This document shows, one piece after another, positions 1 through 8,225 of a DNA stretch of 64,000 nt. The stretch comes from JBCCXL01 sp039191605. Its GTDB lineage: Bacteria; Acidobacteriota; Thermoanaerobaculia; Multivoradales; JAHZIX01. The DNA lies in the NCBI GenBank assembly GCA_039191605.1, contig JBCCXL010000025.1, forward strand, positions 1-64,000. Reading direction: 5' to 3'. The notes below the pieces were generated by a model. That model saw only the letters and a program-made list of their open reading frames with translations. It did not search any database and was not told the DNA's origin. The position numbers and the translations under genes were made by a program. Numbering within the stretch: the stretch's first letter is position 1; each line of letters opens with the position of its first letter.

Positions 1-265
1 AGGCGGGGCCTACCAGATCTTCGAGGTCGGCGGTGGGGAGCTGAGCGACCTGGCCGATGGGAAATCCGGATTCCGTAGCCTGCCGCAGCAGCAGCAGGCG
101 ATGGATGTCCTCCTCGCTGTAGGAGCGATGACGGCCCGCGGTGCGCTGGGGCTCGATGGCTCCATAGCGGCGTTCCCAGGCGCGGATCAGGTCGGTTTTC
201 AACCCGGTACGCCGTGCCACCACGCGGATGGGGTGGAGGGCTGGAGAGGAGTCCGGTGGGGTCAT
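1..265 (-). CDS. MerR-family transcriptional regulator (3' truncated by window edge)
   Basis: Reading the minus strand from the ATG at 263-265 gives an open frame of 88 codons to the window edge. Residues about 12-80 form a MerR-type winged helix: a VVARRTG helix, the recognition-helix/wing signature 'RAWERRYGAIEPQRT', then 'GRHRSYSEEDIHRLLLLR' and a following helix. The variant 'WERRYG' is typical of MerR proteins that carry a C-terminal cobalamin-binding domain (CarA/LitR-like), but that part lies outside the window, so the effector is unknown. Family membership is clear; the target genes are not. Confidence 0.85.
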   Translation of the reverse strand, partial: MTPPDSSPALHPIRVVARRTGLKTDLIRAWERRYGAIEPQRTAGRHRSYSEEDIHRLLLLRQATESGFPIGQVAQLPTADLEDLVGPA

Positions 266-293
266 AAACGCTGAATCTCACTCGAGGCGCTGC

Positions 294-322
294 GCGACGG
301 TGGCGCGACGGTGGCGCGATGG
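294..322. repeat. 11-bp short tandem repeat
   Basis: The unit GCGACGGTGGC occurs at 294-304 and 305-315, followed by a partial third copy (316-322, with one change). It lies just upstream of the MerR gene start and may simply be a slippage product. Similar 14-17 bp tandem units occur in several other gaps of this window. Confidence 0.7.
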
Positions 323-593
323 ATTGGGGTTCGGCCGCCGACTGCCAATTGTCGGTTGTAGGTGATCGCGGCTCATTCTCGCCTCTGTCCAGCTTTCGTC
401 ATCACCGGGACTGAGGGTATAGATCTCCCGACTGTAGTCGAAGCGCTGGATGGCGTCTAGCCCGCATAGACCTAGAGTCTAGGGGATTTGGGAGCCTGGT
501 AGGGCGCATCGCGGCTAGATGGGTGGCTCTCGGATAATAGGTACTTGCTCATTGATTGAAAATAGCGAGCGGTCGAAAAAATTAGACACAACC

Positions 594-621
594 TTGACAC
601 GCAGATGCCAAATGCTATTCT
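594..621 (+). promoter_or_regulatory. Putative sigma-70 promoter
   Basis: A perfect -35 TTGACA (594-599) is separated by 16 bp from TATTCT (616-621). It points toward the sigma-54 activator starting at 846 and would give a leader of roughly 220 bases. The -10 match is only 4 of 6, so this is a sequence-based proposal. Confidence 0.5.
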
Positions 622-845
622 TTGGCGACGCCGAAATCCTAGATTGGTATCGCGCCATCGAATTTGAAGGCTCGATGTCCGCAACCCTGGCGCAAGCTGG
701 GTCCCCCCAAGGCTTCGACTCCGATTCCTGTGCTGATTGACCGCTCTCCTCGGGCTGGTGAGCAGGGGAGGAAGAGGTTGCACGCCGGAGCTCTGAGGGG
801 ACGTATACCCTCCGCAATCTCGGTAGTGTTTGGAAAGGTTTCGCG

Positions 846-2570
846 ATGATCGACAGAGTGGGATCAGGCCACTCGCCTCACCTCGAGGAACGCCCCCACG
901 GATCGCCTGCATGGAAGCCTGAGGGAGCCGAGCTTCCCGCTCAGCCGGTGCGGGCTCGCGGGCTGCGCGGTGCGAAGATCGCGCCCACCGACAGCGATCC
1001 CTGCGGTTTGGTGATTTGCGATTGGGGGCGGGAGCAGGCTTTGCTGCGAGAGCTGGAGGCCGCGATGCGATCGCTGGTCGCGGGCTCCTCCAGCGCCGAC
1101 CTGAGTCTTTTGCTCCCCCCGCGGGAGGAGAGCTCCCGGCGAAGCCCCGGGGGAGATTCCCTCACCGCGCTACAGCGCACCGCATCCTGCATCGCGGCTC
1201 TCGATCCAGAGGTTGTGGCTCTCACCGTCTGCCCCCAGGAGCTCGCCATCACCGGAGACGTTATAGAACGGGCCGAGGGTGCTGCGGGGCAGACCCTGGA
1301 ATTGATTCGCGAGCTTTCGGCTCAGGACCGGCTGGTGGTCGCGGTGGTCGGAAGGGAGCTCGAGGAAGAGCAGCTACGCGACCTCCTCGAGGCTGGAGCC
1401 AGTGACTTTCTGGTGTCGCCGCTGCGCGGGGCGGAAGTGCGGCTGCGGCTGCGGCGTCTGTTGACCCAGGAGCGGCGTCAAGACCCGGAGATGGGCCGGC
1501 TCAAGGAGCGAGTAGCGCTGCGGCGTCTGGTGGGCCGAAGCGAAGCCTTTCGGCGGGTAGTCGAGATGATTCCGGTGATCGCCCAATGCGACGCCGGCGT
1601 GTTGATCCGAGGGGAGACCGGCACCGGCAAAGAGGTCGTCGCCCGGGCGGTGCACTACCTCAGCCCGCGGGCCCAGCGCCCCTTCGTGCCGGTGAACTGT
1701 GGCGCCCTGCCGGTGGAGCTGATGGAGAGCGAGCTCTTCGGCCATGAGCGGGCGGCCTTCACCGGCGCCACTCAGGCCCGAGGGGGCCTGGTGCGAGAGG
1801 CGGAGGGAGGAACCCTCTTTCTCGATGAAGTCGACTCTCTCTCCCCTGCGGCCCAGGTTAAGCTACTGCGATTCCTTCAGGAGCGGGAATATCGCCCCGT
1901 GGGCTCTACCAAGACCCAGCGCGCCGACGTGCGGGTGCTGGCGGCGGCCAACGGCGAGCTAGAGCGGGCGGTGGAGGAAGGGCGGCTGAGGGAGGATCTC
2001 TTCTATCGACTCAACGTCATTCCTCTGGAGCTGCCGCCGCTGCGGGAGCGGGGAGAGGACGTGAGGCTGCTGGCGGAGCATTTCCTGCAGCGCTACGCGG
2101 AGGATCTCGACAAGCGGTTAGAAACCCTCGCCCCCGCTGCCGTGATGGCGCTGCAGGCGCATTCTTGGCCGGGGAACGTGCGGGAGCTGCAGCACGTAAT
2201 GCAGCGGGTGGCGGTGCTCTCGCCGGGGCCGGTGATCCATCGCCGCGACCTTGGCTTCGCTCTCCCTCAGCGCGGCCACGGCCACCGCTCCACGCCTGGA
2301 TCTATGGCGGATTTCGCTGCTGCTTCGCCTGCCTTCCTCGAGGGCGAGAGCGCCTTGCAGATGGAGGAGGCGGGAGAGGTTCAGCCGCTGCGGAGCGCCA
2401 AGGCGAAAGTGGTCGAGAGCTTCGAGCGCGCCTATTTGGAGCGCCTGTTGACTCTCTTCGGGGGCAACATCAGTCAGGCGGCTCGGGCGGCCCAAAAGAA
2501 TCGCCGCGCTCTCTTCGAGCTGATCCGCAAGTACGGCATCGCCGTCGATAAATACCGCACCTCAGCCTAG
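846..2570 (+). CDS. Sigma-54 interaction (NtrC-type) regulator with degenerate receiver
   Basis: A 574-residue enhancer-binding protein. Residues ~50-210 look like a receiver domain (predicted 'LVICDWG...' through 'ASDFLVSPLRG') but the phosphoacceptor Asp after strand 3 is missing (the segment reads 'VVALTVCPQELA') and the usual 'KP' lysine is replaced by 'SP', so it is probably a pseudo-receiver. Residues ~225-455 are the AAA+ sigma-54 domain with Walker A GETGTGKE (256-263), Walker B 'GGTLFLDEVD' and the sensor 'LREDLFYRLNV'. The sigma-54-contacting loop reads AAFTGA rather than GAFTGA. A Fis-type helix-turn-helix closes the protein (~535-570). GGAAAGG precedes the ATG. The signal it senses is unknown; with no Asp it probably responds to protein level or a ligand rather than phosphorylation. 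Confidence 0.93.
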   Translation: MIDRVGSGHSPHLEERPHGSPAWKPEGAELPAQPVRARGLRGAKIAPTDSDPCGLVICDWGREQALLRELEAAMRSLVAGSSSADLSLLLPPREESSRRSPGGDSLTALQRTASCIAALDPEVVALTVCPQELAITGDVIERAEGAAGQTLELIRELSAQDRLVVAVVGRELEEEQLRDLLEAGASDFLVSPLRGAEVRLRLRRLLTQERRQDPEMGRLKERVALRRLVGRSEAFRRVVEMIPVIAQCDAGVLIRGETGTGKEVVARAVHYLSPRAQRPFVPVNCGALPVELMESELFGHERAAFTGATQARGGLVREAEGGTLFLDEVDSLSPAAQVKLLRFLQEREYRPVGSTKTQRADVRVLAAANGELERAVEEGRLREDLFYRLNVIPLELPPLRERGEDVRLLAEHFLQRYAEDLDKRLETLAPAAVMALQAHSWPGNVRELQHVMQRVAVLSPGPVIHRRDLGFALPQRGHGHRSTPGSMADFAAASPAFLEGESALQMEEAGEVQPLRSAKAKVVESFERAYLERLLTLFGGNISQAARAAQKNRRALFELIRKYGIAVDKYRTSA

Positions 2571-3083
2571 CCCTACCTCTCGCTTGATCGGGGTCTCGCT
2601 GCTTCATTTTTGGGCCTCACTGCCCCTGATCTAGGGCCTTGCTGACTTTTCCTCGGCCTCCATTTGCCGCTGGGAGCATCGCTTTGCCCTTCGCGCCTCT
2701 CGGTGAGCGGTGGTCTTCCTCTGTCGTGGTGGGCTGAGCTGTGCGGGTTGAGCTGTGCGGGTTGAGCTGTGTGGGTTGAAGGCTTGGGCTCGCGGGGAGC
2801 AGGACGCTTTCACAGTGCAGGGCCGAGGCGTTGGCTCTTCGGCTGCTGAGGTGGCAGCGCCGACGGGTGGGATGTTTTTATCCACCCGGGATAAAAGCAT
2901 CCAGCCCGCGTCTGAGCTGCCCGGATGAGAGCGAAGTCCGCGGCTGCGCTGACTCGATGCCCACTGGGGCTGGTAGGGAGGGGAGCTAGCCTCGTCTGCG
3001 GAGGGTGGACAAAAAGCTCCCGGTGGTGGTGAGGGAGGCAGGGATCGAGGTCGGAAACACTGGGTTTTGAGGGCAGTCGAGGG
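2571..3083. other. Intergenic region, no supported gene
   Basis: About 510 bases. Apart from a three-copy 14-bp tandem repeat at 2735-2776 I see no gene, RNA or terminator. Open frames on the minus strand here are low-complexity and lack recognisable start signals or domains. Confidence 0.55.
2735..2776. repeat. 14-bp tandem repeat, three copies
   Basis: TGAGCTGTGCGGGT is repeated at 2735-2748 and 2749-2762, with a third copy at 2763-2776 that differs by one base. It lies in an intergenic stretch and is not part of a hairpin or a coding frame I can support. Confidence 0.85.
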
Positions 3084-3485
3084 GTGGCATTGGAGTTGCA
3101 GAGTACTGAGGGAAACGTGAACTCACCGTCTACCGCATCGGAGGACGAGGCGCCTGTGGCCACTCGACCCATGTCGACCCGAAACCGAGCCGCTGCTGAA
3201 GAATCGCAGCCCCACCGCGAACCCTCGGAGGTTGCCCGCGACATTCTGAGCTACCTGGCGGAGAACCCGCAGGCTCAGGACACTCTCGAGGGCATCGTCG
3301 AGTGGTGGTTGCTGGACCGACAACTCCGTAAGGCGCGGCGGTCGGTGCGGCAGGCCCTCGCGGAATTGGTCAGCGAACGAGTCGTGCTGGAGCTTCCTGG
3401 ACCGGCGGACCGCAGCCGCTACCGACTCAATCCGGAGCGATTGGAGGATATTCGTCGCTGGCTGGGAGATCCCAATGAGCTCTAG
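3084..3485 (+). CDS. Small winged-helix-like protein of unknown function
   Basis: 133 residues from a GTG codon. The first ~45 residues are polar and low complexity; residues ~48-133 look like a compact winged helix: a helix 'ARDILSYLAENPQAQDTLEGIVEWWLLD', a second helix 'KARRSVRQALAELVSERVVLEL' and a 'SRYRLNP' wing. Comparable small proteins with the 'DTLEGIVEWWL' signature occur widely as single-domain hypotheticals, but I cannot assign a role. A later ATG (3171) would also keep the whole folded part, so the start is uncertain. It precedes the glucan locus and might regulate it, but nothing in the sequence proves that. Confidence 0.7.
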   Translation: MALELQSTEGNVNSPSTASEDEAPVATRPMSTRNRAAAEESQPHREPSEVARDILSYLAENPQAQDTLEGIVEWWLLDRQLRKARRSVRQALAELVSERVVLELPGPADRSRYRLNPERLEDIRRWLGDPNEL

Positions 3486-3657
3486 TGCCGTCAGCGCTTC
3501 GGTCAGCTGCCGTGACGCCGAGGCACGGTGGGTCCGGCGGATCACCGAGAGGCTTCACCGTGGACCCTTAGCGCGCCCTGAGATGAGACTCCCGGAACGT
3601 GGGGCCGCCCACCCGTCGAGCCAGAGCCCCCATCGTGAGGTCAAGAAATCATCATGA
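3475..3657 (+). CDS. Possible small ORF overlapping both neighbours (doubtful)
   Basis: A 60-codon frame starts with an ATG inside the last codons of the upstream gene (11-bp overlap) and ends in a TGA that overlaps the ATG of the amylase gene (ATGA). Such an arrangement is what translational coupling looks like, but the peptide is Arg/Ser-rich with no domain or membrane segment. It may be only an accidental open frame in GC-rich DNA. Confidence 0.22.
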   Translation: MSSSAVSASVSCRDAEARWVRRITERLHRGPLARPEMRLPERGAAHPSSQSPHREVKKSS

Positions 3658-5531
3658 CTGCCCCTGACCAAGATTATTCAGACCAAGATTCTTTAGTCCA
3701 TCGACTCCTCGATGGCGCGATTCGCCGGCTCCTGGTCGGCCCCAACGTCTTGCAACGGGTCGCCCGCGCTTTACCGCGGGTCGATATTGGAGCGGCTTTC
3801 CGTGCGGGGGACGGTATCTCCTCCCTCCCCCGCGCGGGGGCCGAGTTTTTCTCCTCCGGCCGCCGCCGCTGGATTCCCGTTGTCGCCCGGGCTTGTGGGC
3901 TCTGCCTGCTGCTTCCCGGCCTCGTTCTCGCTCCGTCCTCCGCTACCGCAGAGCCAGCCAATGAGGCAGAGGCGGAGGCCGCTGTGCCCCTCAGCCCTCC
4001 CCTGGAGGATTCCGAGTGGCGGGACGAGGTGCTTTACTTCGCCATCGTCGATCGCTTCGCCGACGGCGACGAGTCGAACAATCGGCGCGTCAACCGAAAC
4101 GCCCAGGGGGCTTTTCACGGGGGCGACCTGGCGGGGCTGACGCAGCAGATCGCCGAGATCGCCGAGCTCGGGGCGACCGCCCTGTGGATCACCCCGGTAG
4201 TCAAGAACATCGACGGCTTCGTCACCGGGGCGGGCTTTCCGGATTGGGGCTACCACGGCTATTGGGCCGACGATTTCTACGCTCTAGATCCTCGCTTCGG
4301 CAGCGAAGATGATCTCCGCCGCCTGGTGGCGGCGGCTCACGAGCGCGGCATCAAGGTGCTGCTAGACGTCGTCTACAACCATGGTGGTTACGACTCTCGC
4401 TACGCCCAGGAGCGCCGCTATCGGCCCTGGACTCGGGTAGAGAGCCGGGGAGAGTGCGGCAGCGACGATCTCACCGGCTGCCTCGCCGGCCTGCCGGACT
4501 TTCGCACCGATCTGCCGGACGTGCGGGACTACCTGCTGGAGGCCCACCTGGGCCTCGCCGAGCGCACCGGCCTGGACGGCTTCCGGCTCGATACCGTCAA
4601 GCACGTGGAGCACGATTTCTGGCAGGTCCATCGCCAGGCGACCCGGGAGCGGCTGGGAGAGAACTTCTTTCTCCTCGGGGAGGTTTGGGGCGGTAACGCC
4701 AAAGCGCTGGACCCCTGGTTCTCCGGGGACGAGATGGACGCCGGTTTCGACTTCGGCTTCGTCGGATCGTCCATCGCCTTCGTCCAGGGCCGCGGGCGGG
4801 CGGTGGCCTTCAACCGCTACCTGGAGAAGCGCCACGAGGTTCGGGAGGGCTATCACCTCTCCCACTACCTCTCCTCCCACGATGTGCCCGGTGCCCTCTA
4901 CCAGCTCGAGGGCGACCTTCAGCGCTTCCGTCTGCTGGTGGCTCTGCAGCTCACCACCTACGGCATTCCCAACATCTACTACGGGGAAGAGGTCGGCCGC
5001 TTCGGCGGGGACTGGCCGGATAACCGCAGCGACATGCCCTGGGGAGATCGGGAGATCGAGCCGGGGGCCGGGGACGAGCGCAACGAGGAGCTGAGGGATT
5101 ACTACATCCAGCTCATCGCGGCTCGGGCCGAGCACCCGGCCCTGTGGCGCGGGGCTCATCGAGGCGTGCTCACCGACGATAAGAATCTGCTGGTCTTCGC
5201 CCGCGAGGACGGCGAGAGCGGTGAAGTGGTCTACGTTGCGGTCAACCGCGGCGAGGAGGCGGTGAGCGCCTCGGTGCCAGTGCCCGAGATCTGGCTCGAG
5301 GCGGGGGCGGTTACCGAGCTGCTGGGGGGCAGTGAGCATGCCCTGGCGGCGCCGGTGGAGGCGGAAGCCACGGCGAATCTCAGCTTGACGGTACCGGCCC
5401 TCTCCGCCCGAATTTACGCTGTTCCCGCCGGTTCACCGACCGCAGTATCGACTGAGTTATCCAACGAGTTACCCACTGATTCATCTGCTGGGGCGCCGAC
5501 TGCCGGCTCCTCCAACTCTGCCCAGGAGTGA
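3654..5531 (+). CDS. GH13 alpha-amylase-family glycoside hydrolase, exported or membrane-anchored
   Basis: 625 residues. The catalytic barrel spans about residues 118-500 and contains the four GH13 regions: 'DVVYNH', 'GFRLDTVKH' with the nucleophile Asp313, 'LLGEVWGG' with the acid/base Glu343, and 'LSSHD' with Asp410. It should hydrolyse alpha-1,4-glucans or maltodextrins, or act as a trehalose/maltose-type enzyme; the exact subfamily cannot be read from motifs. A hydrophobic segment (~73-96) followed by 'SSATAEP' looks like a signal peptide, but it sits behind ~70 extra residues, so either the start is too far upstream or the protein has an N-in anchor. The last ~30 residues are a Ser/Thr/Pro-rich tail. 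The gene ends 7 bases before the transporter ATPase, which ties it to sugar uptake. Confidence 0.93.
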   Translation: MTAPDQDYSDQDSLVHRLLDGAIRRLLVGPNVLQRVARALPRVDIGAAFRAGDGISSLPRAGAEFFSSGRRRWIPVVARACGLCLLLPGLVLAPSSATAEPANEAEAEAAVPLSPPLEDSEWRDEVLYFAIVDRFADGDESNNRRVNRNAQGAFHGGDLAGLTQQIAEIAELGATALWITPVVKNIDGFVTGAGFPDWGYHGYWADDFYALDPRFGSEDDLRRLVAAAHERGIKVLLDVVYNHGGYDSRYAQERRYRPWTRVESRGECGSDDLTGCLAGLPDFRTDLPDVRDYLLEAHLGLAERTGLDGFRLDTVKHVEHDFWQVHRQATRERLGENFFLLGEVWGGNAKALDPWFSGDEMDAGFDFGFVGSSIAFVQGRGRAVAFNRYLEKRHEVREGYHLSHYLSSHDVPGALYQLEGDLQRFRLLVALQLTTYGIPNIYYGEEVGRFGGDWPDNRSDMPWGDREIEPGAGDERNEELRDYYIQLIAARAEHPALWRGAHRGVLTDDKNLLVFAREDGESGEVVYVAVNRGEEAVSASVPVPEIWLEAGAVTELLGGSEHALAAPVEAEATANLSLTVPALSARIYAVPAGSPTAVSTELSNELPTDSSAGAPTAGSSNSAQE

Positions 5532-5538
5532 CGACGTC

Positions 5539-6636
5539 ATGGCCAACGTGACCCTCCAAAACGTCCAGAAGAGCTACGGTGAAGTCTCCGTCATCGACGA
5601 TCTCAACCTCGAGATCCAGGATGGAGAGTTCATGGTCTTGGTGGGCCCCTCCGGCTGCGGAAAGTCCACCGCGCTGCGGATGATCGCCGGCCTGGAGGAG
5701 ATCACCGGCGGGGAGGTCAAGATCGACGGTGGAGTGGTCAACGACCTGCCGCCGAAGGATCGAGACATCGCCATGGTGTTCCAGAGCTATGCCCTCTATC
5801 CGCACATGACAGTGCGGCAGAACCTGGAGTTCGGCCTCAAGATCCGCAAGATGAAGCGGGAAGAGATCGACCGCCTGGTGCAGGAGGCGGCGGAGATTTT
5901 GGACATCGACCAGCTGCTGGATCGGCGCCCGAAGCAGCTTTCCGGCGGCCAGCGGCAGCGGGTGGCGGTGGGCCGGGCCATCGTCCGCAAGCCGAAGGTC
6001 TTCCTCTTCGACGAGCCGCTGTCCAACCTCGACGCCAAGCTGCGAGTGCAGATGCGGGCGGAGCTATCGAAGCTCCACTCGCGGCTGCAGACCACCACCG
6101 TCTACGTCACCCACGATCAGGTGGAGGCGATGACCATGGGCAACCGAATCGCGGTGCTCAAGGACGGTGACCTGATGCAGGTAGGCACCCCGCTGGAGCT
6201 CTTCCAGCAGCCGCAGAATCTCTTCGTAGCGAATTTCATCGGCACCCCGCCGATGAATTTCCTCGACGCCGTGGTGGCGGAAGGGGGCCGGGTGCTGCGC
6301 GCCGAGGGCGCCGATCTGCCGGTGCCCGAGAGCTGGAGCCGGGCGGTGGCGGGGCGCGACGGAGACGCCATTGCGGTGGGGGTGCGGCCAACGGACTTCT
6401 ACGGTCCCGGCGAGACGGCGGACGGCGATACCGCCGCCCTCGATCTCCAGGTGGAGGTGGTGGAGCCCCTGGGGCACGAGGTGATGGTGCACGGCACCGC
6501 CGGTCCCGCCCGCCTGGTGGTGAACCTCGGCCCCCACAGCATCCCGCGCCTCGGAGAGACCCTGGAGGTGCGAGTGAAGCTCAGCGATCTCCACCTCTTC
6601 GATCCCGAAACCGAACAGCGCCTGTCGTCGGATTGA
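5539..6636 (+). CDS. Carbohydrate ABC transporter ATPase, MalK/UgpC type
   Basis: 365 residues, the usual length for this family. Walker A GPSGCGKST begins at residue 36, the signature LSGGQ is at 134-138, Walker B 'VFLFDEP' ends at 160 and the switch His is at 192 ('YVTHD'). The C-terminal ~120 residues are the OB-fold/TOBE regulatory region typical of MalK-like proteins. It should energise import through the two permeases encoded at 8226 and 10346. AGGAG precedes the ATG by 11 bases. MalK-type ATPases can serve several sugar transporters, so the substrate follows from the neighbours only. Confidence 0.96.
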   Translation: MANVTLQNVQKSYGEVSVIDDLNLEIQDGEFMVLVGPSGCGKSTALRMIAGLEEITGGEVKIDGGVVNDLPPKDRDIAMVFQSYALYPHMTVRQNLEFGLKIRKMKREEIDRLVQEAAEILDIDQLLDRRPKQLSGGQRQRVAVGRAIVRKPKVFLFDEPLSNLDAKLRVQMRAELSKLHSRLQTTTVYVTHDQVEAMTMGNRIAVLKDGDLMQVGTPLELFQQPQNLFVANFIGTPPMNFLDAVVAEGGRVLRAEGADLPVPESWSRAVAGRDGDAIAVGVRPTDFYGPGETADGDTAALDLQVEVVEPLGHEVMVHGTAGPARLVVNLGPHSIPRLGETLEVRVKLSDLHLFDPETEQRLSSD

Positions 6637-6761
6637 GGGCCGAAAGGGCCGAGACCCAAGCCCGCTCTGGCCCTAAACTCTCTGAATAGACTTCTGCACT
6701 CTTGCCGAAATTTCCCGAATTCTCCCTCTTTCCCCTGGTTGAGACCCCGAAAGGAGCCGTC

Positions 6762-7976
6762 ATGAAATCTCTCTCCTCCCTGATCCTGGCCGTCGCGGCG
6801 ATGGCTCTGGTGCTGCCGCTGGAGGCCTTCGCCCAGACCGAGCTGGTGGTGTGGCACGCCTACCGCGCCGGCGAGAAGGCCGCCTTCGAGAAGGTCATCG
6901 AGACCTTCAACTCGAGCCAGAAAGAGATCCAGGTCAAGACCCTGGCGGTGCCCTACGACGCCTACGCCGACAAGATCAGCGCCGCGGTGCCCAGGGGTAA
7001 GGGGCCGGATGTCTTCATCTACGCCCAGGACCGCATGGGCGGCTGGGTCGAGGCGGGCAACACCATCGAGCCCATCGACTTCTATCTCGAGGACGAGACG
7101 CTGGATCGCTTCATCCCGTCGACGGTGGACGCCATGACGTATCAGGGCACCATCTACGGCCTGCCGCTGAACTACAAAGTGGTGACCATGTTCTACAACA
7201 AGAAGCTGGTCACCACGCCGCCGACGACCTCCAAGGAGCTGGTGGAGCTGGCGAAGAAGCACACCGACGCCAGCACCGGTCGCTACGGCCTGGCCTATTG
7301 GTACCCGGACTTCTACTACCACGCCAGCCTGATGAACGCCTTCGGCGGCGGCGTCTTCGACGACAACCGCAAGCCGGTGATCAACCAGGCCGCCAATGTG
7401 AAAAGCGTGGAGGCCCTGCTCGGCTGGCTGGAGAAGGACAAGATCCTGCCCGGCGAGCCCACCACCGCCCTGATCACCGCGCTGTTCAACGGTGGCAAGG
7501 CCGCCATCGTCTTCAACGGCCCTTGGTTCCTGGGGGAGATCAAGGACGACGTGGACTACGGCCTGGCGCCGCTGCCGACCATCGAGGCCGCCGGGGGCCA
7601 GCCGATGCGCCCGTGGATGACCGTCGAGGGGGTGTACATCGCCGCGCCGTCGGAGCACAAGGACGAGGCCTTCACCCTGGTGGAGTACCTCACCGATGCC
7701 GCCGCCGGCAAGGTGCTGGCCCTGGAGGGTGGTCAGACCCCCGCCAACGAGAGCGTCTACGAAGATTCCGCGGTGGCGAAGAACGAGACCCTGGCGGCCT
7801 TCCGCGAGCAGGTGGAGGTCGCGGTGCCGATGCCCAATCTTCCGGAGATGACCATGGTGTGGTCGCCGGTGACCACCGCCATGAACACCATCGTCAAGGG
7901 CGCGGCGTCGCCGAAGGCTTCCCTCGATGCCGCCCAGAAGGACGCCGAGGAGCGCATCGACAATCTCTTGAACTAA
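6762..7976 (+). CDS. Extracellular sugar-binding protein of ABC transporter
   Basis: 404 residues. I place the start at the ATG preceded by AAGGAG (6751-6755), which yields a standard signal peptide ('MKSLSSLILAVAAMALVLPL' then 'EAFAQ'); an in-frame TTG 60 bases upstream would mask it. The mature protein begins 'TELVVWHAYRAGEKAAFEKV', the classic opening of family-1 solute-binding proteins (MalE-like), and includes 'GLPLNYKVVTMFYNKKL' and 'AIVFNGPWFLGEIKDDVDYGLAPLP'. It probably binds maltodextrins or a related glucan oligosaccharide in the periplasm and delivers it to the MalF/MalG pair. Confidence 0.95.
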   Translation: MKSLSSLILAVAAMALVLPLEAFAQTELVVWHAYRAGEKAAFEKVIETFNSSQKEIQVKTLAVPYDAYADKISAAVPRGKGPDVFIYAQDRMGGWVEAGNTIEPIDFYLEDETLDRFIPSTVDAMTYQGTIYGLPLNYKVVTMFYNKKLVTTPPTTSKELVELAKKHTDASTGRYGLAYWYPDFYYHASLMNAFGGGVFDDNRKPVINQAANVKSVEALLGWLEKDKILPGEPTTALITALFNGGKAAIVFNGPWFLGEIKDDVDYGLAPLPTIEAAGGQPMRPWMTVEGVYIAAPSEHKDEAFTLVEYLTDAAAGKVLALEGGQTPANESVYEDSAVAKNETLAAFREQVEVAVPMPNLPEMTMVWSPVTTAMNTIVKGAASPKASLDAAQKDAEERIDNLLN

Positions 7977-8225
7977 CGCCTCTTGAACTAGAAGCGAAGC
8001 GTCCTCAACAGGCAGCCACCCCTGGCTAGGTCCGTGAAGTAGGCCCCTTCACCTGTCCGAGCCAGAGCCCGCCGAGCGCCCCCTGGGCGCGTCGGATAGG
8101 GGAGGGGTGCGTCTACAGGATGCCTCGGCGCCTCATTTCTGAAGTGCCCTTGGCTGTCGCCAGCATCGCCAACCCCAATCTCGAACCTCACCCAACCTTC
8201 CTCACCATCCAATGGAGTACCGGCC

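Larger units (their letters stand above)
266..845. other. Intergenic region between divergent MerR and NtrC-type genes
   Basis: About 580 bases with no convincing gene. It holds an 11-bp tandem repeat near 294-322 and one good sigma-70-like promoter at 594-621 pointing toward the activator gene. Short open frames exist on both strands but have no recognisable domain, and the stretch 530-660 is noticeably more AT-rich than the flanking genes, as expected of a regulatory region. Confidence 0.6.

Noticed and set aside
519..740. 73-codon frame downstream of the MerR gene
   Set aside because: It runs across a promoter-like AT-rich stretch and has no domain or ribosome site.
2631..3244. Open frames on the minus strand between the activator and winged-helix genes
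   Set aside because: Low complexity, no recognisable motif, and partly antisense to the gene at 3084.
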